20,739 bases of DNA from Chloroflexota bacterium (GTDB lineage Bacteria > Chloroflexota > Dehalococcoidia > Lucifugimonadales > UBA1127), in NCBI GenBank assembly GCA_028873745.1, contig JAPPNT010000122.1, forward strand, positions 1 through 20,739, written 5' to 3'. Under the pieces are notes generated by a model. The model did no database searches and had not been told where the DNA came from. It saw only the letters and a list, made by a program, of their open reading frames with translations. A program made the position numbers and the translations under genes. Shown here piece after piece: positions 13,348 to 20,739 of the stretch (position 1 is its first letter; each line of letters opens with the position of its first letter).

Positions 13348-15783
13348 TCACCGCTCCGTCTCCCGCCAGAAGCGTTCGCCGTCCGTGGTGAATTTGACGC
13401 GGCCGTGCTGCGCCGTCACGTAGACGTTCTCCGGGGCTACTGCCTCCTCCAGCCGCTCGACCACCTCCGGCGCGGGGTGGCCGAACTTGTTTTCCGCACC
13501 GGCGCTCACCACGACGAACTCAGGCTGCACTGCGTTCAGGAACACCTGCGTCGACGACGTGGCAGAGCCGTGGTGCGCGGCCTTGAGGACCGTCGCCTCC
13601 AGTGGCGCGCCGGAGGCGACGAGCGCCTGCTCAGCGTAGGCGTGGATGTCGGCGGGGAGCAAGAAGGCGATGTCACGGTAGGACACTCGCAGGGTCACGC
13701 CGCTGTTGTTGCGAATGTCGGGCGTCCACAGGTGCAGGTCCGGCGGCGGGTTCAGGACGGTGATGACGACGCCGTCGCCGGTGTGGAGGGTCTGGCCAGC
13801 GTAGGCGTCGATGACGGCGGCGTCCGGGCGGTCGGCAAGGAAGCGCCGCCACGAGGCGTACTGCGCGGATGTCGACTCGACGCCGGTCTCGGCGACGAGG
13901 TCTACCTCGTAGCGTTCGAGGGTAGAGACGAGGCCGTTGAGGTGGTCGGCATCGGGATGGGTCAGGACGACCACGTCAAGGCTGCGGTCCCAGAAGGGCA
14001 TGACGCTGCCGAGCTCGCGATGGAGGACATCGGGGTCCGGGCCACCGTCGACGAGGAGCTGCACGCCGGACGGAGTCTCGATGAAGACGGCGTCACCCTG
14101 GCCGACGTCGAGGAAGCTGACGGTCAGGCGGCCATCGGGGGCGGTGACGGCGGCGGTCCAGACGAGGGCGCTCGCGAGGAGCATCGCGAGGGCGGCCCAG
14201 CGCAGGCGGCCGCCGGGGAAGGCTACTTGTGGGCCTTGCGGGGCTGGCTCGGCGTCGTGCCAGCGGCGAAGGCCGTAGGCGGCGCCGGCGAGGAGGGCAT
14301 AGTAGGCCCAGACCATCGCGGGGGTCATGCCGCCGAGGTGCAGCAGGCCGCCGGGGAGGCGGGCCGCGCCGTCGACGAGGGCGAGCATGTACGACAGCGG
14401 CGCCCACGCCAGCCAGCCGGCGGCGGCGCCGAGGGGCGCCCAGACGACGCCGGCGAGGGCGGCGACGGGGGAGGTGGCGTGGGCTTGGGGCTGGGGGGGG
14501 AGGGCCAGCAGCGTGACGGGAATGCCGAGGTAGGAGACGCGCTCGAAGACGAGGGCGACAAGGGGGAGCGTGCCGAGGGTGGCGGCGATACCGGCGGCAA
14601 GGGCGGACGCCGTCGCGCGGCCAAGGGAGGCAAGCTGGCCGTCGTAGCCGGTGACGCGCTCGGCGGCGCGGGAGAGCCTCGCCTCCAGCGGCGGGGCGAG
14701 GAGCAGCAGGCCGGCGACGGCGGTGAAGCTGAGCTGGAAGGACACGTTGCCGAGCACTCGCGGGTCAAGGGCGGTCATGACGGCGGCGGCCGCGGCGAGG
14801 GCGGGGAGGCTGGCGCCCTCTCGACCGAGGGCCCTCGCGAGGAGGAAGACGCTGCCCATGACGGCGGCGCGGGTGACGGAGGGCGACATGCCGCTGACGA
14901 GGGCGTAGGCCCACACGGCGGCGAGAGCCAGCAGGAGGGCCCATCGCGCGCCGCCGAAGGCGAGACGGCCGAGGGCCAACGCCGCGCCGAGCATGATGGC
15001 GACGTGCAGGCCGGAGATGGCGAGCAGGTGGCTCGTGCCGGTCTCGATGAAGGCTTCGCGGACCGGTTCCGGGAGGCCGCGGCGCTGGCCGAGGAGGAGG
15101 GAACGGGCCAACGCCGAAGCGGGCTCCGACAGACTGCGCTGGAGGCTCTCGGAGAAGGCGGCACGGACGGCGTACACGCGCTCAAGGATCGGGTTGCCCT
15201 CGCCATCGCCGCTCAAGACGAGGGACGGGAAGCGGGCGACGGCGCCGACGCCCTGTCCGGCGAGGTACTCGCGGTAGTCAAAGTCGTCAAAGACGGGCGG
15301 GGACTCGATGCCGCCGGTGAGGATGAGACGATCGCCGTAGCGGACGTGAGGGGCGGCCCGCTCGGCAGCCATGGCGGCGCCGGGCTGGGCGGTGACCTGC
15401 ACGCGGCCGTCGATGTGACGCCAGCCGCCGCCGGTGTCGTGCTCGAGGGCACCGAGCTGGAAGCGGTAGGCCGTGCCGTCGCGTTCGGGGTCGGAGAGGA
15501 CGAGGCCTCGGAGGGTGACCTGCTCCTCGAGGAAGAGGGGCCTGAGGCCGGCGTCGACGTCGTGGCCGGCGGAGCGGTCGCCCCACCATGCGCCGGCGGC
15601 GAGGAGCACGGCTGCGGCGCAGGCGGCGGCGATGAGGCCTCGGCGGTTGGCTCGCCAAGCGACGGCCGACGCGAGGGCTGCGCCGGCGACGGCCCAGAGC
15701 GCGAGGGCCTCGACGGGCAGGACGGCCTGTTGGCCGAGCAGGAGGCCGGCCACCCACGCGGCGGCGAGGGCGGTGAGGGTCAT
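13348..15783 (-). CDS. comEC: DNA internalisation competence protein ComEC/Rec2
   Basis: An 811-residue integral membrane protein, the probable channel for single-stranded DNA during natural transformation. The order is: N-terminal membrane helices (1-70); an OB-like external region (about 85-190, with GDRLILTGGI); the Competence membrane domain (about 225-500) with LLGQRRGLP, HLLAISGLHVAI and GMSPSVTRAAVM; and a C-terminal metallo-beta-lactamase domain (about 553-800) with SFLDVGQGDA, LTHPDADH (607-614) and SAGAENKFGHP. The HPDADH form, lacking one His of HxHxDH, is normal for ComEC. All domains are present. The ATG at 15781-15783 starts nine bases after the upstream hydrolase gene. The 3' end converges on the dehydratase gene with a nine-base gap. 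Confidence 0.93.
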   Translation of the reverse strand: MTLTALAAAWVAGLLLGQQAVLPVEALALWAVAGAALASAVAWRANRRGLIAAACAAAVLLAAGAWWGDRSAGHDVDAGLRPLFLEEQVTLRGLVLSDPERDGTAYRFQLGALEHDTGGGWRHIDGRVQVTAQPGAAMAAERAAPHVRYGDRLILTGGIESPPVFDDFDYREYLAGQGVGAVARFPSLVLSGDGEGNPILERVYAVRAAFSESLQRSLSEPASALARSLLLGQRRGLPEPVREAFIETGTSHLLAISGLHVAIMLGAALALGRLAFGGARWALLLALAAVWAYALVSGMSPSVTRAAVMGSVFLLARALGREGASLPALAAAAAVMTALDPRVLGNVSFQLSFTAVAGLLLLAPPLEARLSRAAERVTGYDGQLASLGRATASALAAGIAATLGTLPLVALVFERVSYLGIPVTLLALPPQPQAHATSPVAALAGVVWAPLGAAAGWLAWAPLSYMLALVDGAARLPGGLLHLGGMTPAMVWAYYALLAGAAYGLRRWHDAEPAPQGPQVAFPGGRLRWAALAMLLASALVWTAAVTAPDGRLTVSFLDVGQGDAVFIETPSGVQLLVDGGPDPDVLHRELGSVMPFWDRSLDVVVLTHPDADHLNGLVSTLERYEVDLVAETGVESTSAQYASWRRFLADRPDAAVIDAYAGQTLHTGDGVVITVLNPPPDLHLWTPDIRNNSGVTLRVSYRDIAFLLPADIHAYAEQALVASGAPLEATVLKAAHHGSATSSTQVFLNAVQPEFVVVSAGAENKFGHPAPEVVERLEEAVAPENVYVTAQHGRVKFTTDGERFWRETER

Positions 15784-15792
15784 GGGCGGCGG

Positions 15793-16548
15793 CTACCGGA
15801 CGACGTGGGTCGAGCGGACGGGCTGGCCGGAGATGGTCACGACGACCTCGCCGTTGCCGTGGCCGAGGTACTGGAAGATGCGGAAGTCCCTGTCGCCGCC
15901 GAGGTACTCGATCGTGCCGTCATCGTGGAGGCGGAAGGGGCGGTCGTGGCCGGGGTAGAAGATGGTGGCGTTGTCGAGGAGGCGGCGGACGCTTTGGGCG
16001 GCAGTCTCCTCGTCCCAGAAGACGAGGAAGGGCTTGCCGGTCTGGACGCAGTCGGCGGCGGTCAGGGCGTCGCCGGTGAGGGCGACGTGGCCGGCGGGAG
16101 TCTCGGCGACGACGGAGACGTGGCCGCGGGAGTGGCCGGGGGTGCCGAGGACGCGGACGCCGGGGGCGAGCTCCTGGCCGTCGGTGACAGCGAGGACGTC
16201 GCGGCGGCTGAGCATGTCGAGGAAATAGCCAGAAGTGGCCCAGTCGGTCGGGTGCGGGTCCTTGGCGTACTCGAGCTCGTCGGCGCCGACGGCGACTTGG
16301 GCGTTCTTGAAGACATCGACATTCTGGACGTGGTCCCAGTGGGCGTGGGTGAGCACGACGACGTCGATGTCGTTCGGCGAGATGCCGCGGTCGGCGAGGG
16401 CCTGAGTCAGCATCATACGACGGCCGTGGTGGGCGGTGTCGACGAGGATGGTTTTGTCGCCGCGAATGAGGCCGACGGTGCAGAAGCCCAGGCGACCCTG
16501 GTCCGTGTGTGACGTAAACCCCGTGAGAATGAGATCAACTTCCGGCAT
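15793..16548 (-). CDS. Metallo-beta-lactamase-fold hydrolase
   Basis: A 251-residue stand-alone MBL-fold metal hydrolase with no export signal, so probably cytosolic. The metal motif THAHWDH gives His68, His70, Asp72 and His73. GTPGHSRGHVSV supplies His139, LTGDAL supplies Asp160, and YPGHDRPF supplies His201, so the two-metal site looks complete. The fold is shared by glyoxalase II-like, lactonase-like and nuclease-like enzymes, and I cannot pick a substrate. The ATG at 16546-16548 follows a strong AAGGGGG sequence; an upstream in-frame ATG at 16575 lacks support. It sits between comEA and comEC (42- and 9-base gaps), so it may be co-transcribed with them. Whether it acts in DNA uptake is inference only. 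Confidence 0.82.
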   Translation of the reverse strand: MPEVDLILTGFTSHTDQGRLGFCTVGLIRGDKTILVDTAHHGRRMMLTQALADRGISPNDIDVVVLTHAHWDHVQNVDVFKNAQVAVGADELEYAKDPHPTDWATSGYFLDMLSRRDVLAVTDGQELAPGVRVLGTPGHSRGHVSVVAETPAGHVALTGDALTAADCVQTGKPFLVFWDEETAAQSVRRLLDNATIFYPGHDRPFRLHDDGTIEYLGGDRDFRIFQYLGHGNGEVVVTISGQPVRSTHVVR

Positions 16549-16590
16549 GACTGCCCCCTTTCGCTTGCTTGTCACCGCACGTCAACAGCG

Positions 16591-17187
16591 TTATCTGACG
16601 ATAACGTGGTCATGGATTGCGTTCAACGTGGCCGGACCGATGCCAGCCACTTGCAAGAGCTCCTCGACGGCGGTGAAGCGGCCGACGGTCTCCCGATGCT
16701 CGACGATGGCCTGCGCCTTGACGGCTCCGATGCCGGGGAGCGTCTCGAAGTCGTGGGCCGTCGCCGCGTTCAGGTCGATGACGTCACCGGCTACGGATGC
16801 GCCCCCGTGTGACGTCACGAGCGGTGTCTCGCCCACCGTCGGGACGTAGTAGTGGCCCTCGTCGCGGAGGCGGAGGGCGAGATTGAGGCCGGAGGCGTCG
16901 GCGTCGTCGAGGGGTCCGCCGGCCATGCGGAGGAGGTCGTCCAGGCGGTCGCCGTCGGAGAATGTGTAGACGCCGGGGCGGCTGACCGCTCCGGCCGCGT
17001 ACGCCTTGAGGACAGGGGTGGCGGTCGGCTGCGGCAACACCACCTCCACGCCGCCCCCGTTACCCCGCTGCACCAGCAAAGCGACACCGCCCACAAGGGC
17101 CAGCAAGAAGAGGAGGACCAAGACGAGAGGCATCCAACGGTCGATGCCCCTCGCGCCCTGAGGCGGCTCCTGCTGTCCCTGAACCAA
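16591..17187 (-). CDS. comEA: Competence protein ComEA, helix-hairpin-helix DNA receptor
   Basis: A 198-residue membrane-anchored DNA-binding protein that captures double-stranded DNA outside the cell for uptake through ComEC. One membrane helix (about 19-39) is followed by a short Pro-rich linker. An SLBB domain covers about 58-118, with AAGAVSRPGVYTF and LLRMAGG. Two helix-hairpin-helix motifs follow: DLNAATAHDFETLPGIGAVKA (139-159) and FTAVEELLQVAGIGPATLNAI (171-191). The chosen start is TTG at 17185-17187, five bases after GGAGG. The ATG at 17199 would include that Shine-Dalgarno sequence in its own codons and has none upstream. TAGAAT (17214-17219, minus strand) could be a -10 box, but the -35 is poor. 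It is first in the comEA-hydrolase-comEC run. Confidence 0.88.
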   Translation of the reverse strand: MVQGQQEPPQGARGIDRWMPLVLVLLFLLALVGGVALLVQRGNGGGVEVVLPQPTATPVLKAYAAGAVSRPGVYTFSDGDRLDDLLRMAGGPLDDADASGLNLALRLRDEGHYYVPTVGETPLVTSHGGASVAGDVIDLNAATAHDFETLPGIGAVKAQAIVEHRETVGRFTAVEELLQVAGIGPATLNAIHDHVIVR

Positions 17188-17234
17188 ACACACCTCCATT
17201 GCAGGCGGCCCGCATTCTATCACCGGACGCGGCC

Positions 17235-17282
17235 TGTAACCCCTGGTTTTCAGGCTGTTCGCAGGCAAAACCACAGGTTACA
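17235..17282. repeat. Large inverted repeat between comEA and the DinB-like gene
   Basis: The 16-base arms TGTAACCCCTGGTTTT (17235-17250) and AAAACCACAGGTTACA (17267-17282) match at 14 of 16 positions around a 16-base centre. It lies in the divergent gap between comEA and the 17312 gene and overlaps a possible -10 (TACACT, 17279-17284) of the latter. It may be an operator for both directions or an RNA hairpin. Confidence 0.6.
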
Positions 17283-17311
17283 CTGGCGCCATCCTGACGT
17301 TTGGAGGACGT

Positions 17312-17911
17312 ATGACGACCGATGCAACGCCACCGATGGAAGACCGGGGCAAGCTGCTCTCACAGGCCATCGACGCGATACGCGCCGTCGCGGGGAAGGT
17401 GAGCGGCGACCAGTGGGACGCGCAGTCGCCATGCACGGAGTGGACGGCGCGAGACGTGGTGAACCACGTCGTGGGGGGCTCGTCGATGCTGGCCCTGCTG
17501 TTCGAGGGGAAGTCGTGGGCGGAGGCCTCCGGCGGGAGCGCGAGCATCCCGGAGGGGAGTGACCCGGTGGAGGCGCTCGACGCGGCGGCGGGGGCGGCGA
17601 AGGCGGCTGTGGCCAGGCCGGGCGCGATGGAGCAGGAGGTGCAGTTCGCGCGGGGGCCGATGCCGGGCGCGGGGTTCGCGACGATGATGTTCACGGACAT
17701 CCTGATCCACACGTGGGATCTGGCCAAAGCGACGGGACAGGACGCCACGCTGCCATCGGACCTGGTGGACGCGAGCTACGCCATCGTGCTGCCGCGGAAG
17801 GGGCAGATGCCGCAGCCGGCCTTTGCGCCGGAGGTGGAGATGCCGGATGACGCCGACACGCAGTCCAGGCTGCTGGGCATGCTGGGGCGCGACCCCGACT
17901 GGACCGGCTAG
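17312..17911 (+). CDS. TIGR03086/DinB-type (mycothiol maleylpyruvate isomerase-like) protein
   Basis: A 199-residue protein of the DinB/MDMPI superfamily, a four-helix bundle that usually binds one metal ion. Recognised features are SPCTEWTARDVVNHVVGGS (residues 39-57, likely metal ligand His52), FTDILIHTWDLAKATGQD (127-144, likely ligand His133, with Asp136) and the terminal LLGMLGRDPDW typical of TIGR03086 proteins. Some relatives act with mycothiol, bacillithiol or glutathione, but most have no known reaction, and thiol specificity cannot be read from this sequence. The ATG at 17312 follows GGAGG with a four-base gap. It is monocistronic, divergent from comEA across the 17235-17282 inverted repeat, and followed by a repeat-rich gap that may hold its terminator. 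Confidence 0.82.
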   Translation: MTTDATPPMEDRGKLLSQAIDAIRAVAGKVSGDQWDAQSPCTEWTARDVVNHVVGGSSMLALLFEGKSWAEASGGSASIPEGSDPVEALDAAAGAAKAAVARPGAMEQEVQFARGPMPGAGFATMMFTDILIHTWDLAKATGQDATLPSDLVDASYAIVLPRKGQMPQPAFAPEVEMPDDADTQSRLLGMLGRDPDWTG

Positions 17912-17986
17912 GCCCTTCCAGAGGCTCAGGGCGAGATCAGGGGCTTCTGTGGCACTCTCCTTTCTTACCCTCTGCATGATTTCCAA

Positions 17987-18200
17987 GTGTGGGAGTCGTT
18001 TCTCCAAAATATCTATTATGGACATTCGGGAAACGGCTCTGCATTGGTATTTTGCCATTCTTGAGTCTTCTCCTCCGGGGAGTCGCTTTAGGATTTCATA
18101 ACAATGGCTTCTAGATTGGCACTCGTGGTATGGGAGTCGTTTCCTCGGGGACTCGTTTTTCTTAATTTGAGAAACGGGTTCCCGTTGGTTTTTGGGCCGA
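17987..18200 (+). repeat. Duplicated stem-loop unit of about 70 bases
   Basis: GTGTGGGAGTCGTTTC (17987-18002) recurs as GTATGGGAGTCGTTTC (18128-18143). At fixed offsets of 41 and 57 bases both copies have GRGAAACGG and TTGGT followed by a T-rich run, so the unit is about 70 bases with a 141-base period. In copy 1, GAGTCGTTTC pairs with GAAACGGCTC (9 of 10). In copy 2, GGGACTCGTTTTTC (18148-18161) pairs with GAGAAACGGGTTCCC (18169-18183). Further GGGAGTCG-like cores lie at 18077 and 18147. The second hairpin with its GTTGGTTTTT tail could act as a terminator. Confidence 0.5.
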
Positions 18201-18323
18201 TGCGGTCGGCCGGGTTTGAGGGCGACGCGGTTGTGCTTGCCATGCAGGGAGAGTAGCGCGAGGGGATGGCGGTGCGGAATTTACTCGTGTCAGGGGGTGA
18301 GCGCACTCTCCTTTCAGTGCCTC

Positions 18324-18351
18324 CTGGATACCGGCTCTCGCCGGTATGACG
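18324..18351 (+). repeat. dRS3-like palindromic repeat, arm-variant copy 3
   Basis: The same CTGG...GACG frame, but with arms ATACCGGC and GCCGGTAT around TCTC. Compared with the other copies, two positions in the left arm differ, and both are matched by compensating changes in the right arm, so pairing is retained. Confidence 0.7.
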
Positions 18352-18366
18352 GTAGCGGGGAGGGTC

Positions 18367-18384
18367 GACTCAGGGCAAACGGGG
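18367..18384 (+). repeat. Partial copy of the TTCGACAAGCTCAGGG element
   Basis: GACTCAGGGCAAACGGGG matches the 3' half of the dispersed element found at 8340, 9642 and 11096. It again lies shortly before a dRS3-like palindrome. Confidence 0.45.
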
Positions 18385-18412
18385 CGGGGGCGCTGAGGGC
18401 GTTCCTAGCGAG

Positions 18413-18444
<32 letters not shown>

Positions 18445-18478
18445 AGACCAAGGCGGATGGCAGGGAGGTGCCCAACGT

Positions 18479-20739
18479 TCAGGGAATGGCGGGCGGCTCC
18501 TCATCCGGCTTCCCGCCCCTGGGCATCCGGAAGCCGACGCGAGGCTCGGTGAAAATATAGGTGGGGTTGTCGGCGTCGTCGCCCAGCTTGCGGCGAAGCT
18601 TGCTGACCATGGTGCGCATAGGCCGCAAGTTGCCGTCGCCCCGTTCCCCCCAGACCCGTTTCAACAAGTGTTCGTGGCTCAGCACCCGCCCGGCGTGGGC
18701 CGCCAGCTCGGCCAGCATCCCGTACTCCATCGGGGTCAACTGCACCCTGTCGCCGGCGAGAGTCACCATACGCCGGGCGTAGTCGATAGTGAGGTCGCCC
18801 AGCACGTAGGGTTCCGACGGCTCGCCGGTCACCCGCCGCAGGGCTGCCCTGATCCTCGCCGCGAGCTCCGTGGGCGAGAAGGGCTTCACCACGTAGTCGA
18901 CCGCCCCCATTTCAAGGGCCCTGGCGACCACCTCCTCCCGCCCGTAGGCGGACAGGAAGATGACCGGCACCTCCGCTACCTCAAGGATGTCCCTCATCAG
19001 AGCTATGCCGTCCATACCGGGCAGCATCAGGTCCAGCAGCGCCAGCTCAGGCTTCTCCTCCTCCACAAGGCGGACCGCCTCCCCGGGGTCCCCGGTCACC
19101 ACCGGCGCGTAGCCCGATTCTATGAGTGTGTCGCGGACGTATCGGAGGTCGTTGGGATCGTCGTCCACCGCGAGGATCCGCACCCGTCCCTCCGGTTCTC
19201 TCTGCTCACGCCGCCGGGACCGGACCGAGACGGGCGGGAGCCCGCCTGTTGTGCCGCTTCGATCCGCCTCCACCGTGGGCAGCGTGAAGGTGAAACGGGC
19301 GCCGAGGCCCGGCCCGTCGCTCTCGGCCCAGATGCGGCCGCCGTGCGCCTCCACTATCCCCTTGCAGACGGCGAGGCCCAAGCCCGTGTCCCCAGCCTGC
19401 TCCTCGGACTGCACCCTGGAGAACTTGCGGAACAGGTTGGGGAGGCTCTCGGCGGGGATGCCCCGCCCCTCATCGGCCACCGATACCGCGACATCCACGT
19501 CACGCCGCACGGCGGTCACCCTGATGCTCGACGCCTCAGAGGAGTGCCGGGCCGCGTTGGCGAGCAGGTTGCCCAGCACCTGGACGATGCGCCGCCGGTC
19601 CGCCATCACCAGGGGCAGATCCGGCTCGATGTCGATGGCCAGGTTGTTCCTGCCTCCCGCGCTCCTGAAGGTGTTCCTGGCCCGGCCCACCAGCACGGCC
19701 ACCTCCGCGGGTTCAGGCATGACAGGCAGCGTAGCTGTCTCGATGCGGGCCACGTCCAGCAAATCAGCGACCAAGGCGTTCATGTGGTCGGCCTGGTCGC
19801 TGATGATGCGGACGAACTGGCGGACGACGGCTGGGTCGATGTCCATCCCCGCATCCATGATCGCGGCGGCGGATCCCTTGATAGAGGTCAAGGGCGTCCT
19901 GAGCTCATGGCTCACCATGGCCAGGAACTCTGCCCGCAGGCGCTGCAGCTCCTCGACGTCAGCCATGTCCTGCAGAGTGACCACCACAGACTCGACGGCG
20001 CCCCCATCGGCGAGGATGGGCGTGGCGTTGAGGAGCGTCGTGACGCTCCGGCCATCGGGGACAGCGAGGACTATCTCCTCGGCCCGCACTATCTCATTCA
20101 CGCTGAGGAGCTCGGCCATCGGGAACTCCCGCAGGGAGACCACCCGGCCGTCGGCCCGCCTCAGGGTCACGATGGGCAGGAGGTCCTCCGGCGACTGGTC
20201 CGGATTGCGCAGGCTGTCGACGATCCTCCGGGCCTCACGGTTGAAGGATTTCGGGGCGCCCGTCACGGCGTCAAAGACGACCACTCCAACGGGGGATGTG
20301 TCGATCAGGGTCTCAAGGTCGGCCCTGGCCCGTTGCTCCTCCGCGTGCCTGCGGGCGTTGGCGATGGCCATCGCCGCCTGGGAGGCGAAGAGGACCAGCG
20401 TCTCCTCATCCTCCCGTGTGAACTCCTGACCATGTTCCTTCTCGGCGAGGTAGATGCTGCCGACGCGCTTCCCACGGTGGAGGATGGGGGATGCAAGGAA
20501 GGACACCCTCTCACTCACGGCTACCGGCGGAACCATCTCCGGGAGGCCCATCAACCTGATGTGGCCGAGCAAATCAGGTGTTCGGAGCGGGCCTGGAATC
20601 CTGCTCAGGTACTCGAAGTGGCTCGGCCAGCCCGGCAGCGTCCACAACCTGTCCGTCTCGTCCGCGGTCATCCCCGAGGAGAGGAAATCCTCCGCCGAGC
20701 CGACAAACCCCGGGAAGGCGGATACCGCGTTGCCGGCGC
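18479..20739 (-). CDS. Hybrid sensor histidine kinase-response regulator with OmpR-type DNA-binding domain (5' end beyond window)
   Basis: At least 752 residues, open to the window edge. Residues below are numbered from the Met at 20671. A GAF domain starts before that Met and ends near 108 (SFLASPILHRGKRVGSIYLAEK). A PAS-like domain lies at about 118-235. The HisKA domain has MVSHELRTPLTSIKG with phospho-acceptor His255. The ATPase domain has NLLANAARHS, ADEGRGIP and GDTGLGLAVCKG (364-465). A receiver has AVDDD (501-505), phospho-acceptor Asp547 and Lys596. A winged helix of OmpR/PhoB type (about 622-718) has QLTPMEYGMLAELAAHAGRVLS and VSKLRRKLGDD. No membrane helix is visible, so it should be cytosolic. 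Signal, kinase, receiver and DNA-binding output thus share one chain. GAF sequence continues upstream of Met20671, so this is not the true start. Its ligand and target genes are unknown. Confidence 0.9.
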   Translation of the reverse strand, partial: AGNAVSAFPGFVGSAEDFLSSGMTADETDRLWTLPGWPSHFEYLSRIPGPLRTPDLLGHIRLMGLPEMVPPVAVSERVSFLASPILHRGKRVGSIYLAEKEHGQEFTREDEETLVLFASQAAMAIANARRHAEEQRARADLETLIDTSPVGVVVFDAVTGAPKSFNREARRIVDSLRNPDQSPEDLLPIVTLRRADGRVVSLREFPMAELLSVNEIVRAEEIVLAVPDGRSVTTLLNATPILADGGAVESVVVTLQDMADVEELQRLRAEFLAMVSHELRTPLTSIKGSAAAIMDAGMDIDPAVVRQFVRIISDQADHMNALVADLLDVARIETATLPVMPEPAEVAVLVGRARNTFRSAGGRNNLAIDIEPDLPLVMADRRRIVQVLGNLLANAARHSSEASSIRVTAVRRDVDVAVSVADEGRGIPAESLPNLFRKFSRVQSEEQAGDTGLGLAVCKGIVEAHGGRIWAESDGPGLGARFTFTLPTVEADRSGTTGGLPPVSVRSRRREQREPEGRVRILAVDDDPNDLRYVRDTLIESGYAPVVTGDPGEAVRLVEEEKPELALLDLMLPGMDGIALMRDILEVAEVPVIFLSAYGREEVVARALEMGAVDYVVKPFSPTELAARIRAALRRVTGEPSEPYVLGDLTIDYARRMVTLAGDRVQLTPMEYGMLAELAAHAGRVLSHEHLLKRVWGERGDGNLRPMRTMVSKLRRKLGDDADNPTYIFTEPRVGFRMPRGGKPDEEPPAIP

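Noticed and set aside
13405..16512. A very long plus-strand open frame of about 1035 codons opposite comEC and the MBL hydrolase
   Set aside because: It is a GC-driven antisense frame. Its product is low-complexity Gly/Ala/Glu/Val-rich with no domain, while the opposite strand encodes clearly recognisable proteins.
17188..17199. ATG at 17199 as the comEA start
   Set aside because: No Shine-Dalgarno sequence lies upstream, while the GGAGG within its first codons is well placed for the TTG at 17187. The ATG remains possible.

Overview
This is a high-GC, gene-dense bacterial chromosomal segment with short intergenic gaps, several GTG or TTG starts, and no phage, plasmid, transposase, rRNA or tRNA genes that I could find. 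An HspR-type heat-shock cluster, separate secD and secF, a ComEA/ComEC competence locus, a Rieske oxygenase beside an enolase-superfamily dehydratase, a TIGR03086-type protein and a cytosolic kinase fused to a response regulator together suggest Chloroflexota (for example Dehalococcoidia/SAR202-like), with Actinomycetota as the alternative. This placement is an inference from gene content; no marker gene here settles it.

Layout. (1) 1-2660: a heat-shock region. dnaJ, hspR and clpB (clpB cut by the window edge) run on the minus strand, divergent from an Hsp20 gene on the plus strand. The intergenic region carries two sigma70-like promoters and a HAIR-like 7-7-7 inverted repeat over the dnaJ -35 box. 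(2) 2726-3715: an orphan oligopeptide-type ABC ATPase on the minus strand. (3) 3925-8309: a plus-strand housekeeping run def, cca, secD, secF behind a promoter with a perfect TATAAT. A strong hairpin terminator lies at 8448-8483. (4) 8501-13338: an accessory catabolic region. A zinc alcohol dehydrogenase and a Rieske oxygenase run on the minus strand, divergent from a second oligopeptide-type ATPase and an acid-sugar-dehydratase-like enolase-superfamily enzyme on the plus strand. (5) 13348-17187: comEA, a stand-alone metallo-beta-lactamase-fold hydrolase and comEC on the minus strand. (6) 17312-17911: a DinB/TIGR03086-type protein. (7) 17912-18478: a 570-base non-coding stretch rich in repeats and hairpins. 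(8) 18479 to the right edge: a GAF-PAS-histidine kinase-receiver-winged-helix fusion, cut at its 5' end.

How the parts may work together. HspR probably represses its own dnaJ-hspR-clpB unit and perhaps hsp20. def, cca, secD and secF serve translation and protein export. The Rieske oxygenase, dehydrogenase, ATPase and dehydratase look like import and breakdown of organic acids or aromatics, but no substrate can be named. comEA and comEC belong to DNA uptake. The fusion kinase could sense a cytosolic signal and regulate DNA from one polypeptide.

Two small dispersed repeat families recur in the intergenic gaps: a dRS3-like hairpin with compensatory arm changes, and a CTTCGACAAGCTCAGGG-type element. 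The most noteworthy items are the kinase/transcription-factor fusion, the half-zinc-finger DnaJ with its HAIR-like operator, the palindrome over the Rieske promoter, the comEA-MBL-comEC arrangement, and the unexplained duplicated hairpin region at about 17987-18200. I did not find a clearly new defence or mobile system.
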